Assembly (NCBI RefSeq): GCF_005281615.1
Contig: NZ_SZZM01000004.1
Coordinates: 1-64,000 of the forward strand
Source of the DNA: Rhodoligotrophos defluvii
GTDB lineage: Bacteria > Pseudomonadota > Alphaproteobacteria > Rhizobiales > Im1
Reading direction: 5' to 3'
DNA: 64,000 nucleotides
The notes under the pieces are model-generated. The model had not been told where the DNA came from. It did not search any database and saw nothing but the letters and a program-made list of their open reading frames with translations. A program made the position numbers and the translations under genes. Below are positions 39,544 to 47,685 of the stretch, piece by piece; position 1 is the stretch's first letter; every line of letters begins with the position of its first letter.

Positions 39544-40659
39544 GTGACATCGCGAATTGAAGCCATCTATCGCATCCGCGCGAGCGGGGCGACCATCGCC
39601 ACCCGGGCAAGGCAGATTGCCGTCGAGCAGAGTGTGGAGATGCCGGTCGAGGCGATCACGGCGGCCCGTGTGCTGGACGAGATCGTCGGCCAGGTGCGGG
39701 ACATCAGAGACCTTGGCGGCGGGCTGTTCGAGGTGCGCATCGGCCTGAGCGTCGAAACCGTCGGCGACGATCCCGGCCAGCTCGTCAACATGCTATTCGG
39801 CAACAGCTCTCTCCATGACGACGTGATCCTCAAGGACGCCATCTTGCCCGAGCCGCTTCTGCAAGCTTTTGCCGGCCCCGGCCACGGGCTTGCCGGCCTG
39901 CGCGCCCGGCTCAAAGCCGATGGCCGGGCGCTCACCTGCTCGGCGCTCAAGCCGCAGGGGCTTCCGGCCAAGGAGCTGGCCGCGCTGGCTCATGACATGG
40001 CACTGGGCCGGCTCGACTGCATTAAGGACGACCACGGCCTGAGCAATCAGCGTTTCAGTCCGTTCGCCGACCGGGTGCAGGCCTGCGCCGAGGCTGTTGC
40101 CCGCGCCGCCGAGAAGACCGGCCATCCCACCCGTTACGTGCCGAGCCTGACCGGTAGCCTCGATGCCCTACGGCAGCAGATGGAGGTCGCGCGCAATGCA
40201 GGTATCGATACCGTCATGATCGCGCCGATGATCGCGGGCCTCTCCAATGGCCTGCAGCTCAAGCGCGAATATCCTGAAATGGCCGTGCTCGCTCATCCGA
40301 CCCTTGCCGGGGCGGCCCGCATCGCGCCCCCTTTCCTGCTGGGCAAGTTGTTCCGCCTGGTCGGGGCCGACGGGGTCATCTTCCCCAACCACGGCGGACG
40401 GTTCAGCTATTCCGACCAGACCTGCCGGGCCATAGCCCGCGCGGCCCTCTCGCCCTGGCGCTACGGCAAGCAGCAGATCGCACCCGCGATCCCGGTACCC
40501 GCGGGTGGCATGAGCCTGGAGCGTGTCCCGGAAATGCTGCGCTTCTATGGCATGGACGTCATGCTGTTGATCGGCGGTGCGCTGCTCTCCGCCGGGGCGC
40601 GCCTGACGCAGGCGACCGAAGCCTTCACACGGGCGGTAGCGGAATACACATATGGATGA
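39544..40659 (+). CDS. RuBisCO-like protein (form IV)
   Basis: 371 residues from GTG 39544. Key positions compared with RuBisCO large subunits are NSS at 87-89 after LFG, KPQG with K136 (Lys175), and IKDDHG with K161 (the carbamylated Lys201) and D163, but H164 instead of Glu204. PVPAGGMSLERVPEML and LLIGGALL match the C-terminal phosphate site. The substitution excludes true carboxylase activity. The next gene is a cupin, as in the MTA-isoprenoid shunt of R. rubrum, where the RLP isomerises methylthioribulose 1-phosphate. Other RLP functions (for example in apiose catabolism) are possible. Confidence 0.85.
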   Translation: MTSRIEAIYRIRASGATIATRARQIAVEQSVEMPVEAITAARVLDEIVGQVRDIRDLGGGLFEVRIGLSVETVGDDPGQLVNMLFGNSSLHDDVILKDAILPEPLLQAFAGPGHGLAGLRARLKADGRALTCSALKPQGLPAKELAALAHDMALGRLDCIKDDHGLSNQRFSPFADRVQACAEAVARAAEKTGHPTRYVPSLTGSLDALRQQMEVARNAGIDTVMIAPMIAGLSNGLQLKREYPEMAVLAHPTLAGAARIAPPFLLGKLFRLVGADGVIFPNHGGRFSYSDQTCRAIARAALSPWRYGKQQIAPAIPVPAGGMSLERVPEMLRFYGMDVMLLIGGALLSAGARLTQATEAFTRAVAEYTYG

Positions 40660-41143
40660 CGGTTGGATGAGAGGATCGCCCGTGCATCGCCAGGCTCAGA
40701 AGGATTACCGCTGGGAGGGCGTGGACCGCCTCGCCTACAAGGAAGAGGGCTCGGCCCCGTTCAAGGACATCTCCCGCCAGGTGCTGATCGCCGACGAGAA
40801 CCTCGCCTGCGAGCTGCGCTATTTCGAGATGGCGGCCGGCGGCTACTCGACCCTGGAGCGGCACGAGCATGTGCACGGGGTCATGATCCTCAGGGGCCGC
40901 GGCCATTGCCTGGTCGGCAACGAGGTGCGCGCGGTCGCCGAACGCGACCTCGTGACCATTCCGCCATGGACCTGGCATCAGTTTCGGGCGGCCGCCGGCG
41001 AGCCGCTGGGCTTTCTCTGCATGGTGAATGCCAAGCGCGACAAGCCGCAGCTGCCGAGCGAGGACGAGCTGGCGGCCATATACCAAAACCCGCGTGTGGC
41101 CGCCTTTCTCGATGGCCGCATGGCGGAGCTCGACGGCGCCTAG
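40652..41143 (+). CDS. Cupin protein, possible methylsulfurylase
   Basis: 163 residues; ATG 40652 overlaps the RLP stop by 8 nt. The cupin motifs are YSTLERHEHVHGVMILRGRG (residues 70-89) and DLVTIPPWTWHQFRA, giving at least two metal-binding histidines and a third in the second motif. In R. rubrum a cupin-fold methylsulfurylase acts directly after the RLP, releasing methanethiol from 1-methylthioxylulose 5-phosphate to make DXP. The overlap here indicates co-translation of both proteins. Function is inferred from this pairing. Confidence 0.75.
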   Translation: MDDGWMRGSPVHRQAQKDYRWEGVDRLAYKEEGSAPFKDISRQVLIADENLACELRYFEMAAGGYSTLERHEHVHGVMILRGRGHCLVGNEVRAVAERDLVTIPPWTWHQFRAAAGEPLGFLCMVNAKRDKPQLPSEDELAAIYQNPRVAAFLDGRMAELDGA

Positions 41144-41158
41144 CCGGGGACCACCCTG

Positions 41159-41455
41159 GCAGGCATTCCGCTTGGCCCCGGATTGCCGCGTCAAGCGCGG
41201 CAATGACTGGAGGGACTGGTGTTCCTTCCCCCGCCCGTCATGCCGGCCTCGAGCCGGCATCCGGGGGCCCGGCACACCGAAGGCTTTCCGCTTGTCGCCT
41301 TGGATCACCGGGTCAAGCCCGGTGATGACGATTTGCCTTTCAATCGACAGCTTACGTCATGCTCGGCCTTGAGCCGAGCATCCAGGGCTACACGGCGCGA
41401 GCTTTCCTCCTGGGGCCTCAACCGCCGGGTCGAAGCCCGGCTGTGACGCAAGCTG
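41159..41455. repeat. REP/BIME-like palindromic repeats
   Basis: Six palindromic segments of the same kind as at 26797-27180, including ATTGCCGCGTCAAGCGCGGC, GTCATGCCGGCCTCGAGCCG, ATCACCGGGTCAAGCCCGGT and GTCATGCTCGGCCTTGAGCC. The intergenic region 41144-41494 holds nothing else. Confidence 0.8.
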
Positions 41456-41494
41456 CTGAAATTGCGCTACTATCCTAGAACACGCCGGTACAGC

Positions 41495-41830
41495 TCAGAT
41501 CGACTTCTGGATCCATTCGAGAATCTTGCCCTTGGGCAGGGCGCCCACCTGGGTTGCCGCCACCTGGCCATCCTTGAACAGCATCAAGGTGGGAATGCCG
41601 CGCACCCCGTATTTTGCCGGCGTGTTCTGGTTCTCGTCGATATTGATCTTTGCGACCTTGACCTTGTCGCCTAGCTCCACGGCGATCTCCTCCAGCGCCG
41701 GCGCGATCATCTTGCACGGGCCGCACCATTCGGCCCAGAAATCGACGATGACCGGGGAAGAGGACTTGAGCACGTCCTGCTCGAAGCTGGTGTCGGAAAC
41801 TTTCACGGTGGCGGAATTGGTGGTAGCCAT
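41495..41830 (-). CDS. trxA: Thioredoxin
   Basis: 111 residues, ATG 41830 with GAGGTAC upstream. The active site WCGPC lies in [20 protein letters not shown], with [20 protein letters not shown] and the conserved cis-proline in [11 protein letters not shown]. General cytoplasmic disulphide reductant; acts with thioredoxin reductase, not in the window. Confidence 0.97.
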   Translation of the reverse strand: MATTNSATVKVSDTSFEQDVLKSSSPVIVDFWAEWCGPCKMIAPALEEIAVELGDKVKVAKINIDENQNTPAKYGVRGIPTLMLFKDGQVAATQVGALPKGKILEWIQKSI

Positions 41831-41974
41831 TGATGTACCTCGCAAAATCGGCGCGGCCCACCCCGCACCGGAAGCTCACGCCAAAGTAGGAAGCACGGCT
41901 TCACCGGTCAAGGAGACCTTGGTGCAATGCGTCATTGAAGCAGACGCATTGCTCGGGGCGCACGATCTCCGCCA

Positions 41975-42559
41975 TTACCGAACAATGACGGTCGTCCCGA
42001 TCGGAACGCGCTCATAGAGGTCGATGATGTCTTCGTTCAGCAGCCGGATGCAGCCGCTGGAGACGTTCTGGCCGATGCTCCATGGTTGCGCCGTGCCATG
42101 GATCCGGAACAGCGTGTCCTTGCCGTCCTTGTAGAGATACAAAGCCCGCGCGCCGAGGGGATTTTCCGGCCCGCCATCCATGCCGTTGCGATAGGGCTCG
42201 AGCTTCGGATCGCGCGCGATCATTTCCGCCGGCGGGAACCAGCGCGGCCATTCCTGCTTGCGCTCCACCACCGCCTCGCCGCTCCAGGAAAAGCCCTCGC
42301 GGCCGACGCCGACCCCGTAACGGACGGCCTGGCCACCCGGAAGAACGAAAAACAGGAACCGCTGCCGGGTATCGATGATGATCGTCCCGGGCGACTCGGG
42401 GCCCGTATAGGAAACCACTTGACGCTTGTACTTGCTGGCGAGCCCGCCGCTTTCAGTGGTGAAATTGAAGCGCGTCGTCTGCGCGGAGGCCTCCCCTGCA
42501 AACAGTGCCCCCATAATGAACAGTACGCAAACGACACCTGCACAAACTATCCGCACCAT
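41975..42559 (-). CDS. L,D-transpeptidase (YkuD family)
   Basis: 194 residues. A signal peptide (VRIVCAGVVCVLFIMGALFA) directs it to the periplasm. The catalytic motif HGTAQPWSIGQNVSSGCIRL contains the nucleophilic cysteine and histidine; upstream GTIIIDTRQRFLFFVLPGGQ is the usual strand pair. Such enzymes create 3-3 peptidoglycan crosslinks or attach proteins to the wall. Confidence 0.92.
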   Translation of the reverse strand: MVRIVCAGVVCVLFIMGALFAGEASAQTTRFNFTTESGGLASKYKRQVVSYTGPESPGTIIIDTRQRFLFFVLPGGQAVRYGVGVGREGFSWSGEAVVERKQEWPRWFPPAEMIARDPKLEPYRNGMDGGPENPLGARALYLYKDGKDTLFRIHGTAQPWSIGQNVSSGCIRLLNEDIIDLYERVPIGTTVIVR

Positions 42560-42625
42560 GTCACACCCCTCAGCACCCTAAGCCAGTACAGCTTTCCTTA
42601 ACGTCAGACGACGCATCACAGGCAG

Positions 42626-42820
42626 TCAAATCTTCGTTCCTGAAAATTCTGCATCCAGCTGTTGCTCGAGTTCTACAATGTCGTCCGGTATCGGCATACC
42701 GAACGCGCGCATCTGCCCGAGCTTCTCCCTGAGCAGCAGATAGAGCTCATGGCGATCGCCCGGCTGGTTCTCCATTTGCGTCAGCAGAAGGGAAAGCTCG
42801 GCTTCAAGTCGGTCAAACAT
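42626..42820 (-). CDS. Conserved hypothetical small protein (64 aa)
   Basis: ATG 42820 follows GGAG by 8 nt; a 28-residue upstream extension is less likely. The protein is helical and acidic (FDRLEAELSLLLTQMENQPG, HELYLLLREKLGQMRAFGMP, DDIVELEQQLDAEF). It resembles short conserved alphaproteobacterial proteins of unknown role. Confidence 0.6.
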   Translation of the reverse strand: MFDRLEAELSLLLTQMENQPGDRHELYLLLREKLGQMRAFGMPIPDDIVELEQQLDAEFSGTKI

Positions 42821-42919
42821 ATGTCTTGCTCCGCGGCAGACCATATCATTGGCGGAGTTTACAAGGTCTAAGCGCGCTTTCCCAATCACACGCAACAAAC
42901 GCACGAATTGGGGAAAGGT

Positions 42920-43552
42920 TCAGCCGAGGAAGGCGAACACGGCGAAGCCCAGCACCACCGCGGCTATCCCCGCGATCATCACCGTATTGAAATTGTTGTC
43001 GATCAGCTGGCGGGCGGCAGGGCCGAACCGCTGGAACAGGAAGGCGACCACATAGAACCGGGCCGCCCGCGTGATGGCACAGGTCACGACGAAGACGACG
43101 AGGTCGAGCTGGGCCACCCCGCTGGCAATGGTCACCAGCTTGAAGGGAATGGGGGTCAGGCCCTTGGCGAGAATGATCCAGCCGCCCCATTCCTGCACAT
43201 TGGCCTGGAAGGCATTGAACGCCGCCTGGATGCCGTAGAACTCGATGATCGGCCGGCCGATCAGGTCATAAAGCAAATAGCCGATGAAATAGCCGAGCAG
43301 CGCGCCAGCCACCGAGGCGACTGTGCAGACGAAGGCCGCAAGCCACGCCCGCTGCGGCCGCGACAGCACGATAGCGGCCAGAACCGGGTCTGGCGGAATG
43401 GGGAAGAACGAGGCTTCCGTGAACGAGACCACCGCGAGCGCCCAGAGTGCGCGCGGCCCCTCGGCCACCACCAGCATACGGTCGTATAGCCGGCGCATGA
43501 AGCCACCGGCCGCCGCCACTGGCACGTTCTGATGGACGGGATCCATATCCAT
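42920..43552 (-). CDS. YqaA/DedA-related inner membrane protein
   Basis: About 210 residues; the start at ATG 43552 is tentative (43546 and 43498 are in frame). SFFPIPPDPVLAAIV and GYFIGYLLYDLIGRP precede the family's central KGLTPIPFKLVTIASGVAQL, with several transmembrane helices. YqaA proteins belong to the SNARE-associated superfamily and lack a defined function. Confidence 0.8.
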   Translation of the reverse strand: MDMDPVHQNVPVAAAGGFMRRLYDRMLVVAEGPRALWALAVVSFTEASFFPIPPDPVLAAIVLSRPQRAWLAAFVCTVASVAGALLGYFIGYLLYDLIGRPIIEFYGIQAAFNAFQANVQEWGGWIILAKGLTPIPFKLVTIASGVAQLDLVVFVVTCAITRAARFYVVAFLFQRFGPAARQLIDNNFNTVMIAGIAAVVLGFAVFAFLG

Positions 43553-43714
43553 GCAGCGTTGGATCTTTGAGCCTGAACGGAATGGAAACGGCAAAGTGAC
43601 CGTACATTTCCTGCGCATCGCGCAAGCCGGCTGGAGCGCTCGCGCAGGGTCACGTCAATCTGGCGGTGGCGGCATGAGCACGCCCGGCGCCGGACGTTGA
43701 GCCTGGGGCGAGGC

Positions 43715-43954
43715 TCAGTCGCGCGAGGCCGTCTTCACGCCATCAGCCGGCACGGTCGTCCGGTCGGCGGCCGCGTTATGCTCGAGCCGGCCCGTATCGG
43801 CGGGCTTCTCGTCCGGGTCCTCGGCCATGCCCTTCTTGAAGCTCTTGATGCCCTTGGCGACGTCGCCCATCAGCTCGGACACCTTGCCGCGTCCGAACAG
43901 CAGGACAATGACCAGTCCCAAGATGATCCAGTGCCATGCGCTCATCGCACCCAT
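43715..43954 (-). CDS. tatA: Sec-independent translocase protein TatA
   Basis: 79 residues, ATG 43954 after AAGGAG. Standard TatA layout: a membrane anchor ([20 protein letters not shown]), an amphipathic helix ([20 protein letters not shown]) and a charged tail. No tatB or tatC is adjacent. The nearby Yej binding proteins and the 34557 protein carry Tat-type signals and would depend on this pathway. Confidence 0.92.
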   Translation of the reverse strand: MGAMSAWHWIILGLVIVLLFGRGKVSELMGDVAKGIKSFKKGMAEDPDEKPADTGRLEHNAAADRTTVPADGVKTASRD

Positions 43955-44188
43955 AACTATCGTCTCCTTGATCTCGCTCGGGCCAGTGGCTCGTCGCCGA
44001 CTGCGCCTGATCCTCACCTCGACCACGTTCGTCGCCCACGTGAAATGGTGACGATTGGCGCCAGCGCCAGGTCCGCGCTGCGCAAAACTTATGCCGCTTT
44101 TCACCTTGCACCAGGTTGGCGGCGGTTTCCACCCGTAACATTCGGGTGAGGCGCGATGCCCTGGCCAGGGGCATTTCTCGCCCTGACC

Positions 44189-45049
44189 TCAATGACCGTT
44201 CTGGCTCAAGCTCCACAAGTCGCGCAGCGGGCTCGCCTTGTAGGTACCCAGAATGCGCAGATAGCTCGTGAAGAAGGCGAGCTCCTCCAGGGCAAGCTTC
44301 ACGTTGCGGTCCTCCGGATGGCCCACGATGTCCGCATAGAACTGCGCCACGTTGAAGCCTTCGTCCACATAGGATTCGAGCTTCACCATGTTGATGCCGT
44401 TGGTGGCGAAGCCGCCGAGCGCCTTGTACAGGGCCGCGGGCACGTTGCGCACCTTGAAGATGAAGCTGGTCAGCACCGGCGCATCTTCCGGCCGCGCATC
44501 ACGGCGGGTTGCCGAAAGCACCACGAACCGGGTCGTGTTGTGCGCCGCGTCCTCGAATTCGCTGCGCAACACGTTGAGCCCGTAGATCCTTGCCGCGAGG
44601 CTGGTGGCTATGGCCGCCCGGGTCGGGTCCCCCGCCTCGGCAATCTCCCGTGCAGCGCCCGCCGTATCCGCCGTGGTGATCGGCGTCAGGCCCAGGGCGC
44701 GGATCGATTTGCGGCACTGGCCCAGCGCATGGGGATGGCTCGCCACCGTCTTCAAGGTCGCGAGCGTCGCGCCAGGAATGGCCAGCAGCTGGTGGTTCAC
44801 CCGCAGGAAGTGCTCCCCGACGATATAGACGTCGGACTCCGGCATCAGATGGTGAATATCGGCCACCCGCCCCGCCAGCGTGTTGTCTATGGGGATCATC
44901 GCCAGGTCGGCACGGCCCTCGGTGAGCGCGGCGAAGGCCTCGTGAAACGTCTCGCTCGCCACCGGCTCGTCGTCCGGGAACATCTGGGTGACGGCAATGT
45001 GGGAATTGGCGCCGGGCTCGCCCTGGTAGATGATTTTACGCTTCGACAC
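44189..45049 (-). CDS. pheA: Prephenate dehydratase
   Basis: 286 residues. The PDT domain (IIYQGEPGANSHIAVTQMFP, MIPIDNTLAGRVADIHHLMP, HALGQCRKSIRALG, NTTRFVVLS) is followed by an ACT regulatory domain with the GALA-like and ESRP-like motifs replaced by VPAALYKALGGFATNGINM and LESYVDEG. It converts prephenate to phenylpyruvate; the ACT domain mediates phenylalanine feedback. Confidence 0.95.
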   Translation of the reverse strand: MSKRKIIYQGEPGANSHIAVTQMFPDDEPVASETFHEAFAALTEGRADLAMIPIDNTLAGRVADIHHLMPESDVYIVGEHFLRVNHQLLAIPGATLATLKTVASHPHALGQCRKSIRALGLTPITTADTAGAAREIAEAGDPTRAAIATSLAARIYGLNVLRSEFEDAAHNTTRFVVLSATRRDARPEDAPVLTSFIFKVRNVPAALYKALGGFATNGINMVKLESYVDEGFNVAQFYADIVGHPEDRNVKLALEELAFFTSYLRILGTYKASPLRDLWSLSQNGH

Positions 45050-45105
45050 GACAGGTTAACAGCCTCTGGACGGCCGGCGGCCATCGCTGGGCCGGTCGTG
45101 AGCGA

Positions 45106-45864
45106 TCAGGCTCTGAGCGCCGCGATGACGCTCCGGGCCCGTTCAAGGTCGGCGGGAGTATCGACACCGAAGGGGGCCGAGTCAACGAGTGCGACATCGA
45201 TTCGCATGCCCGCGCCGAGCGCCCGCAGCTGCTCGAGCCGCCGCTCCGTCTCCAGCGCCGCCACCGGCAGTCGCACGAACCGATCCAGCGCCGGCCGCCG
45301 AAACGCATAGATGCCGATGTGGTGGTAGTGGGGCCCCGCGACGCCCTCGGGCAGAACGCGCACGAAGTCGTGCGCGCGGGCGGTGCGCGCCCCCGGCTCG
45401 AACCTGGCGATGGCCTTGACCACCGACTCGCTTGCCTCCTCGTCCTCGCCCCAGATCGGCGCCACGGGGGTGCCGATATCGACGTCCGGGTTGTCGAGCG
45501 GCCGCAGGGCCGCCCGTACCGCCTCCGGGTCGACGGTTGGCAGATCGCCTTGCAGGTTTACCACAACGTGATGGCGCCCCTCGGGATCGATAGCGGCCGC
45601 GGCAGCATGAACACGGTCGGAGCCGCTGGCGAGGCTCGGATCGGTCGCGACCGCCTCGCCGCCTGCTGCCGTGACGACTTCGCTGATCTCCGGATCGGCG
45701 CTGGCCACCACCACCCGGCCGACATTCGCCGCCTCGGCGCGGCGCATGACGTGGACGATCATCGGCAGCCCGCAGATGTCGGCCAGCGGCTTGCCGGGCA
45801 GCCGCGTTGCTCCCATGCGCGTGGGAATGACGACCAACGTATTCTCTGGGTGCACCGCTGTCAT
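45106..45864 (-). CDS. kdsB: 3-deoxy-manno-octulosonate cytidylyltransferase
   Basis: 252 residues. The nucleotidyltransferase opening VVIPTRMGATRLPGKPLADI, the VVNLQGDLP metal site and the C-terminal GVDTPADLERAR are typical. It activates KDO with CTP for lipid A inner-core synthesis. Divergently transcribed from the cytochrome gene, as in many rhizobia (cycM - kdsB - pheA neighbourhood). Confidence 0.95.
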   Translation of the reverse strand: MTAVHPENTLVVIPTRMGATRLPGKPLADICGLPMIVHVMRRAEAANVGRVVVASADPEISEVVTAAGGEAVATDPSLASGSDRVHAAAAAIDPEGRHHVVVNLQGDLPTVDPEAVRAALRPLDNPDVDIGTPVAPIWGEDEEASESVVKAIARFEPGARTARAHDFVRVLPEGVAGPHYHHIGIYAFRRPALDRFVRLPVAALETERRLEQLRALGAGMRIDVALVDSAPFGVDTPADLERARSVIAALRA

Positions 45865-46052
45865 GGTCCCCCTCGCGATTCGCGCCCGACGAGCGCGGCA
45901 TATGTGCGCATGGTGTCATGCATGTTGCAAGGAAAAGGCGAACGAATTAGGGTCCCCGCGCGTGAGATGGGCACCCGCCAGATGGGAGCATCTCGGCCCA
46001 CGCATTCTTATGGTTCCATGGCATTGGCAAACGGAGAGGGGACGCACTGCAG

Positions 46053-47567
46053 ATGATGGATTCGTTTGAATTCAACAAAATCGCGGGAGCGATTCTCTTC
46101 TCTCTTCTCGTCGCCATGGGCCTGGGCCAGCTCAGCAGCATCATCTATCACTCCGGCGCCCCCGAGAAGCCCGGCTTCTCCGTTCCCGTCGAAGAGGAGA
46201 CCGCGGGCGGTCAGCCCGGCGGTGGCGCGCCTGCCGTGCCTTTGGCGCAGCTTCTCCAGAATGCCAGCGCCGAGAAGGGCGAGGCGCAAAGCCGCAAGTG
46301 CGCAGCATGCCACACTTTCGAGAAGGGGGGCGGTAACAAGATCGGACCGAACCTCTACAACATCATCGGCGAGGAGGTTGCCTCTCCCGAGCTCGGCTTT
46401 GCGTTTTCGCCCGCCATGCAGGAGAAGGCGAAGGAAATCGGCCACTGGACCTATGAGACGCTGAGCGATTTCCTTGCCAACCCGCAGAGATACGTGCCCG
46501 GCACCAAGATGAGCTTCGCCGGCATCAGGAATGACCAGGATCGTGCCGACCTGCTGGCCTATCTGCGGACCATGAACGACAATCCGCCGCCGCTGCCGGA
46601 AGCGCCTGCCCAGGAAGCAGCGCCAGAGCAAGGTGGCGCGCCGGCCCAGGGTGGCGCGCCCGCACAAGCCGAAGGAGCCGCACCGCAGCAAGGTGGCGCG
46701 CCGGCCCAAGGCGCGGCTCCCGCGGAGGGCACTGCCCCGGCCGCCCCAGCCCAAGGTGCGGCTCCCGCGGAGGGCACTGCCCCGGCTGCCCCGGCCCAAG
46801 GCGCTGCCCCGGCGCAACAGCCCGCCTCGCCCCAGCAGGACGAGGGCACGGCGGAGGGTGTTCCGGCCCAGGGCGGCGCGCCGGCGCAGGGCGCGGCTCC
46901 GGCCCAGCCGACACCTTCCCAGCCGGCAAGCCCGGGATCCGGCGCCCCCATCAGCCAACCGCCGCCGGACCAGCCTAACCAGCCCGGCCAGCAGACGCCG
47001 CCGCTGCAGCCCGAGGTGACGCCGGAACAGGCGCCGCAGCCCGGCAGCAGCCAAGGTTCGCTGCCGCCGGATGAGCCGGACGGAGGCGGCGAGCGATCAG
47101 CCCAGGCGCCACAAACGAATGAGCAAACAGAAGAGCCGGCCGGGGATAACACCCCGGCCGCTGCCGTTTCAGGGGGGCAGTCCGCAAGTGGCGCGCCGTC
47201 CAAGCTCGGGCAGCTGCTTGCTGCAGCCGATGTCGCCAAAGGCCGGGCCCAGGCACGCAAATGCATCGCCTGCCACACCTTTGGCAAGGGCGAGGGCAAC
47301 AAGGTCGGTCCCAATCTCTACGGCATTCTCGGCGAGGAGATCGCCTCGCCCTCGCGCAATTACGCCTTCTCGCCGGCCATGAAGGCCAAGGCCAAGGAAT
47401 GGGGGAGTTGGAATTATGAGCACATGTTCCAATATCTGGAGCGGCCCACGGCGCTCGTCCCCGGAACGAAGATGATCTTCGCCGGCATAAGGAGCGAGAC
47501 GGATCGTGCCGCGCTCATCGCCTATTTGCGCACGCTTGCGGATAACCCGGTGCCGCTTCCGCAGTGA
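46053..47567 (+). CDS. Two-haem CycM-like cytochrome c with long low-complexity linker
   Basis: 504 residues, ATG 46053 (or 46056). An N-terminal anchor (AGAILFSLLVAMGLGQLSSI) is followed by cytochrome domain 1 with CAACH (about 83-87) and Met ligand in GTKMSFAG, a Pro/Ala/Gln/Gly linker of about 205 residues, and cytochrome domain 2 with CIACH (about 404-408) and GTKMIFAG. Both domains resemble CycM/cytochrome c552 that carries electrons to terminal oxidases; normal family members have one domain and about 180 residues. This looks like an internal duplication joined by a repeat-expanded linker (units like GAAPAEGTAPAAPAQ). Confidence 0.85.
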   Translation: MMDSFEFNKIAGAILFSLLVAMGLGQLSSIIYHSGAPEKPGFSVPVEEETAGGQPGGGAPAVPLAQLLQNASAEKGEAQSRKCAACHTFEKGGGNKIGPNLYNIIGEEVASPELGFAFSPAMQEKAKEIGHWTYETLSDFLANPQRYVPGTKMSFAGIRNDQDRADLLAYLRTMNDNPPPLPEAPAQEAAPEQGGAPAQGGAPAQAEGAAPQQGGAPAQGAAPAEGTAPAAPAQGAAPAEGTAPAAPAQGAAPAQQPASPQQDEGTAEGVPAQGGAPAQGAAPAQPTPSQPASPGSGAPISQPPPDQPNQPGQQTPPLQPEVTPEQAPQPGSSQGSLPPDEPDGGGERSAQAPQTNEQTEEPAGDNTPAAAVSGGQSASGAPSKLGQLLAAADVAKGRAQARKCIACHTFGKGEGNKVGPNLYGILGEEIASPSRNYAFSPAMKAKAKEWGSWNYEHMFQYLERPTALVPGTKMIFAGIRSETDRAALIAYLRTLADNPVPLPQ

Positions 47568-47596
47568 TCGAACGGATTTGATTGCAGAAAATTAAT

Positions 47597-47622
47597 ACCG
47601 GCACGTCTTTCGCCGGTTTTTT
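47597..47622 (+). terminator. Terminator of the cytochrome gene
   Basis: Stem ACCGGC (47597-47602) pairs with GCCGGT (47612-47617), followed by TTTTTTC. It lies 30 bp after the cytochrome stop. Confidence 0.8.
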
Positions 47623-47685
47623 CATTTGTGGCATAGAGGCTCGTAAGACAAAACGGATCAACCGATCGGAGGGAGAAACGAAAAG

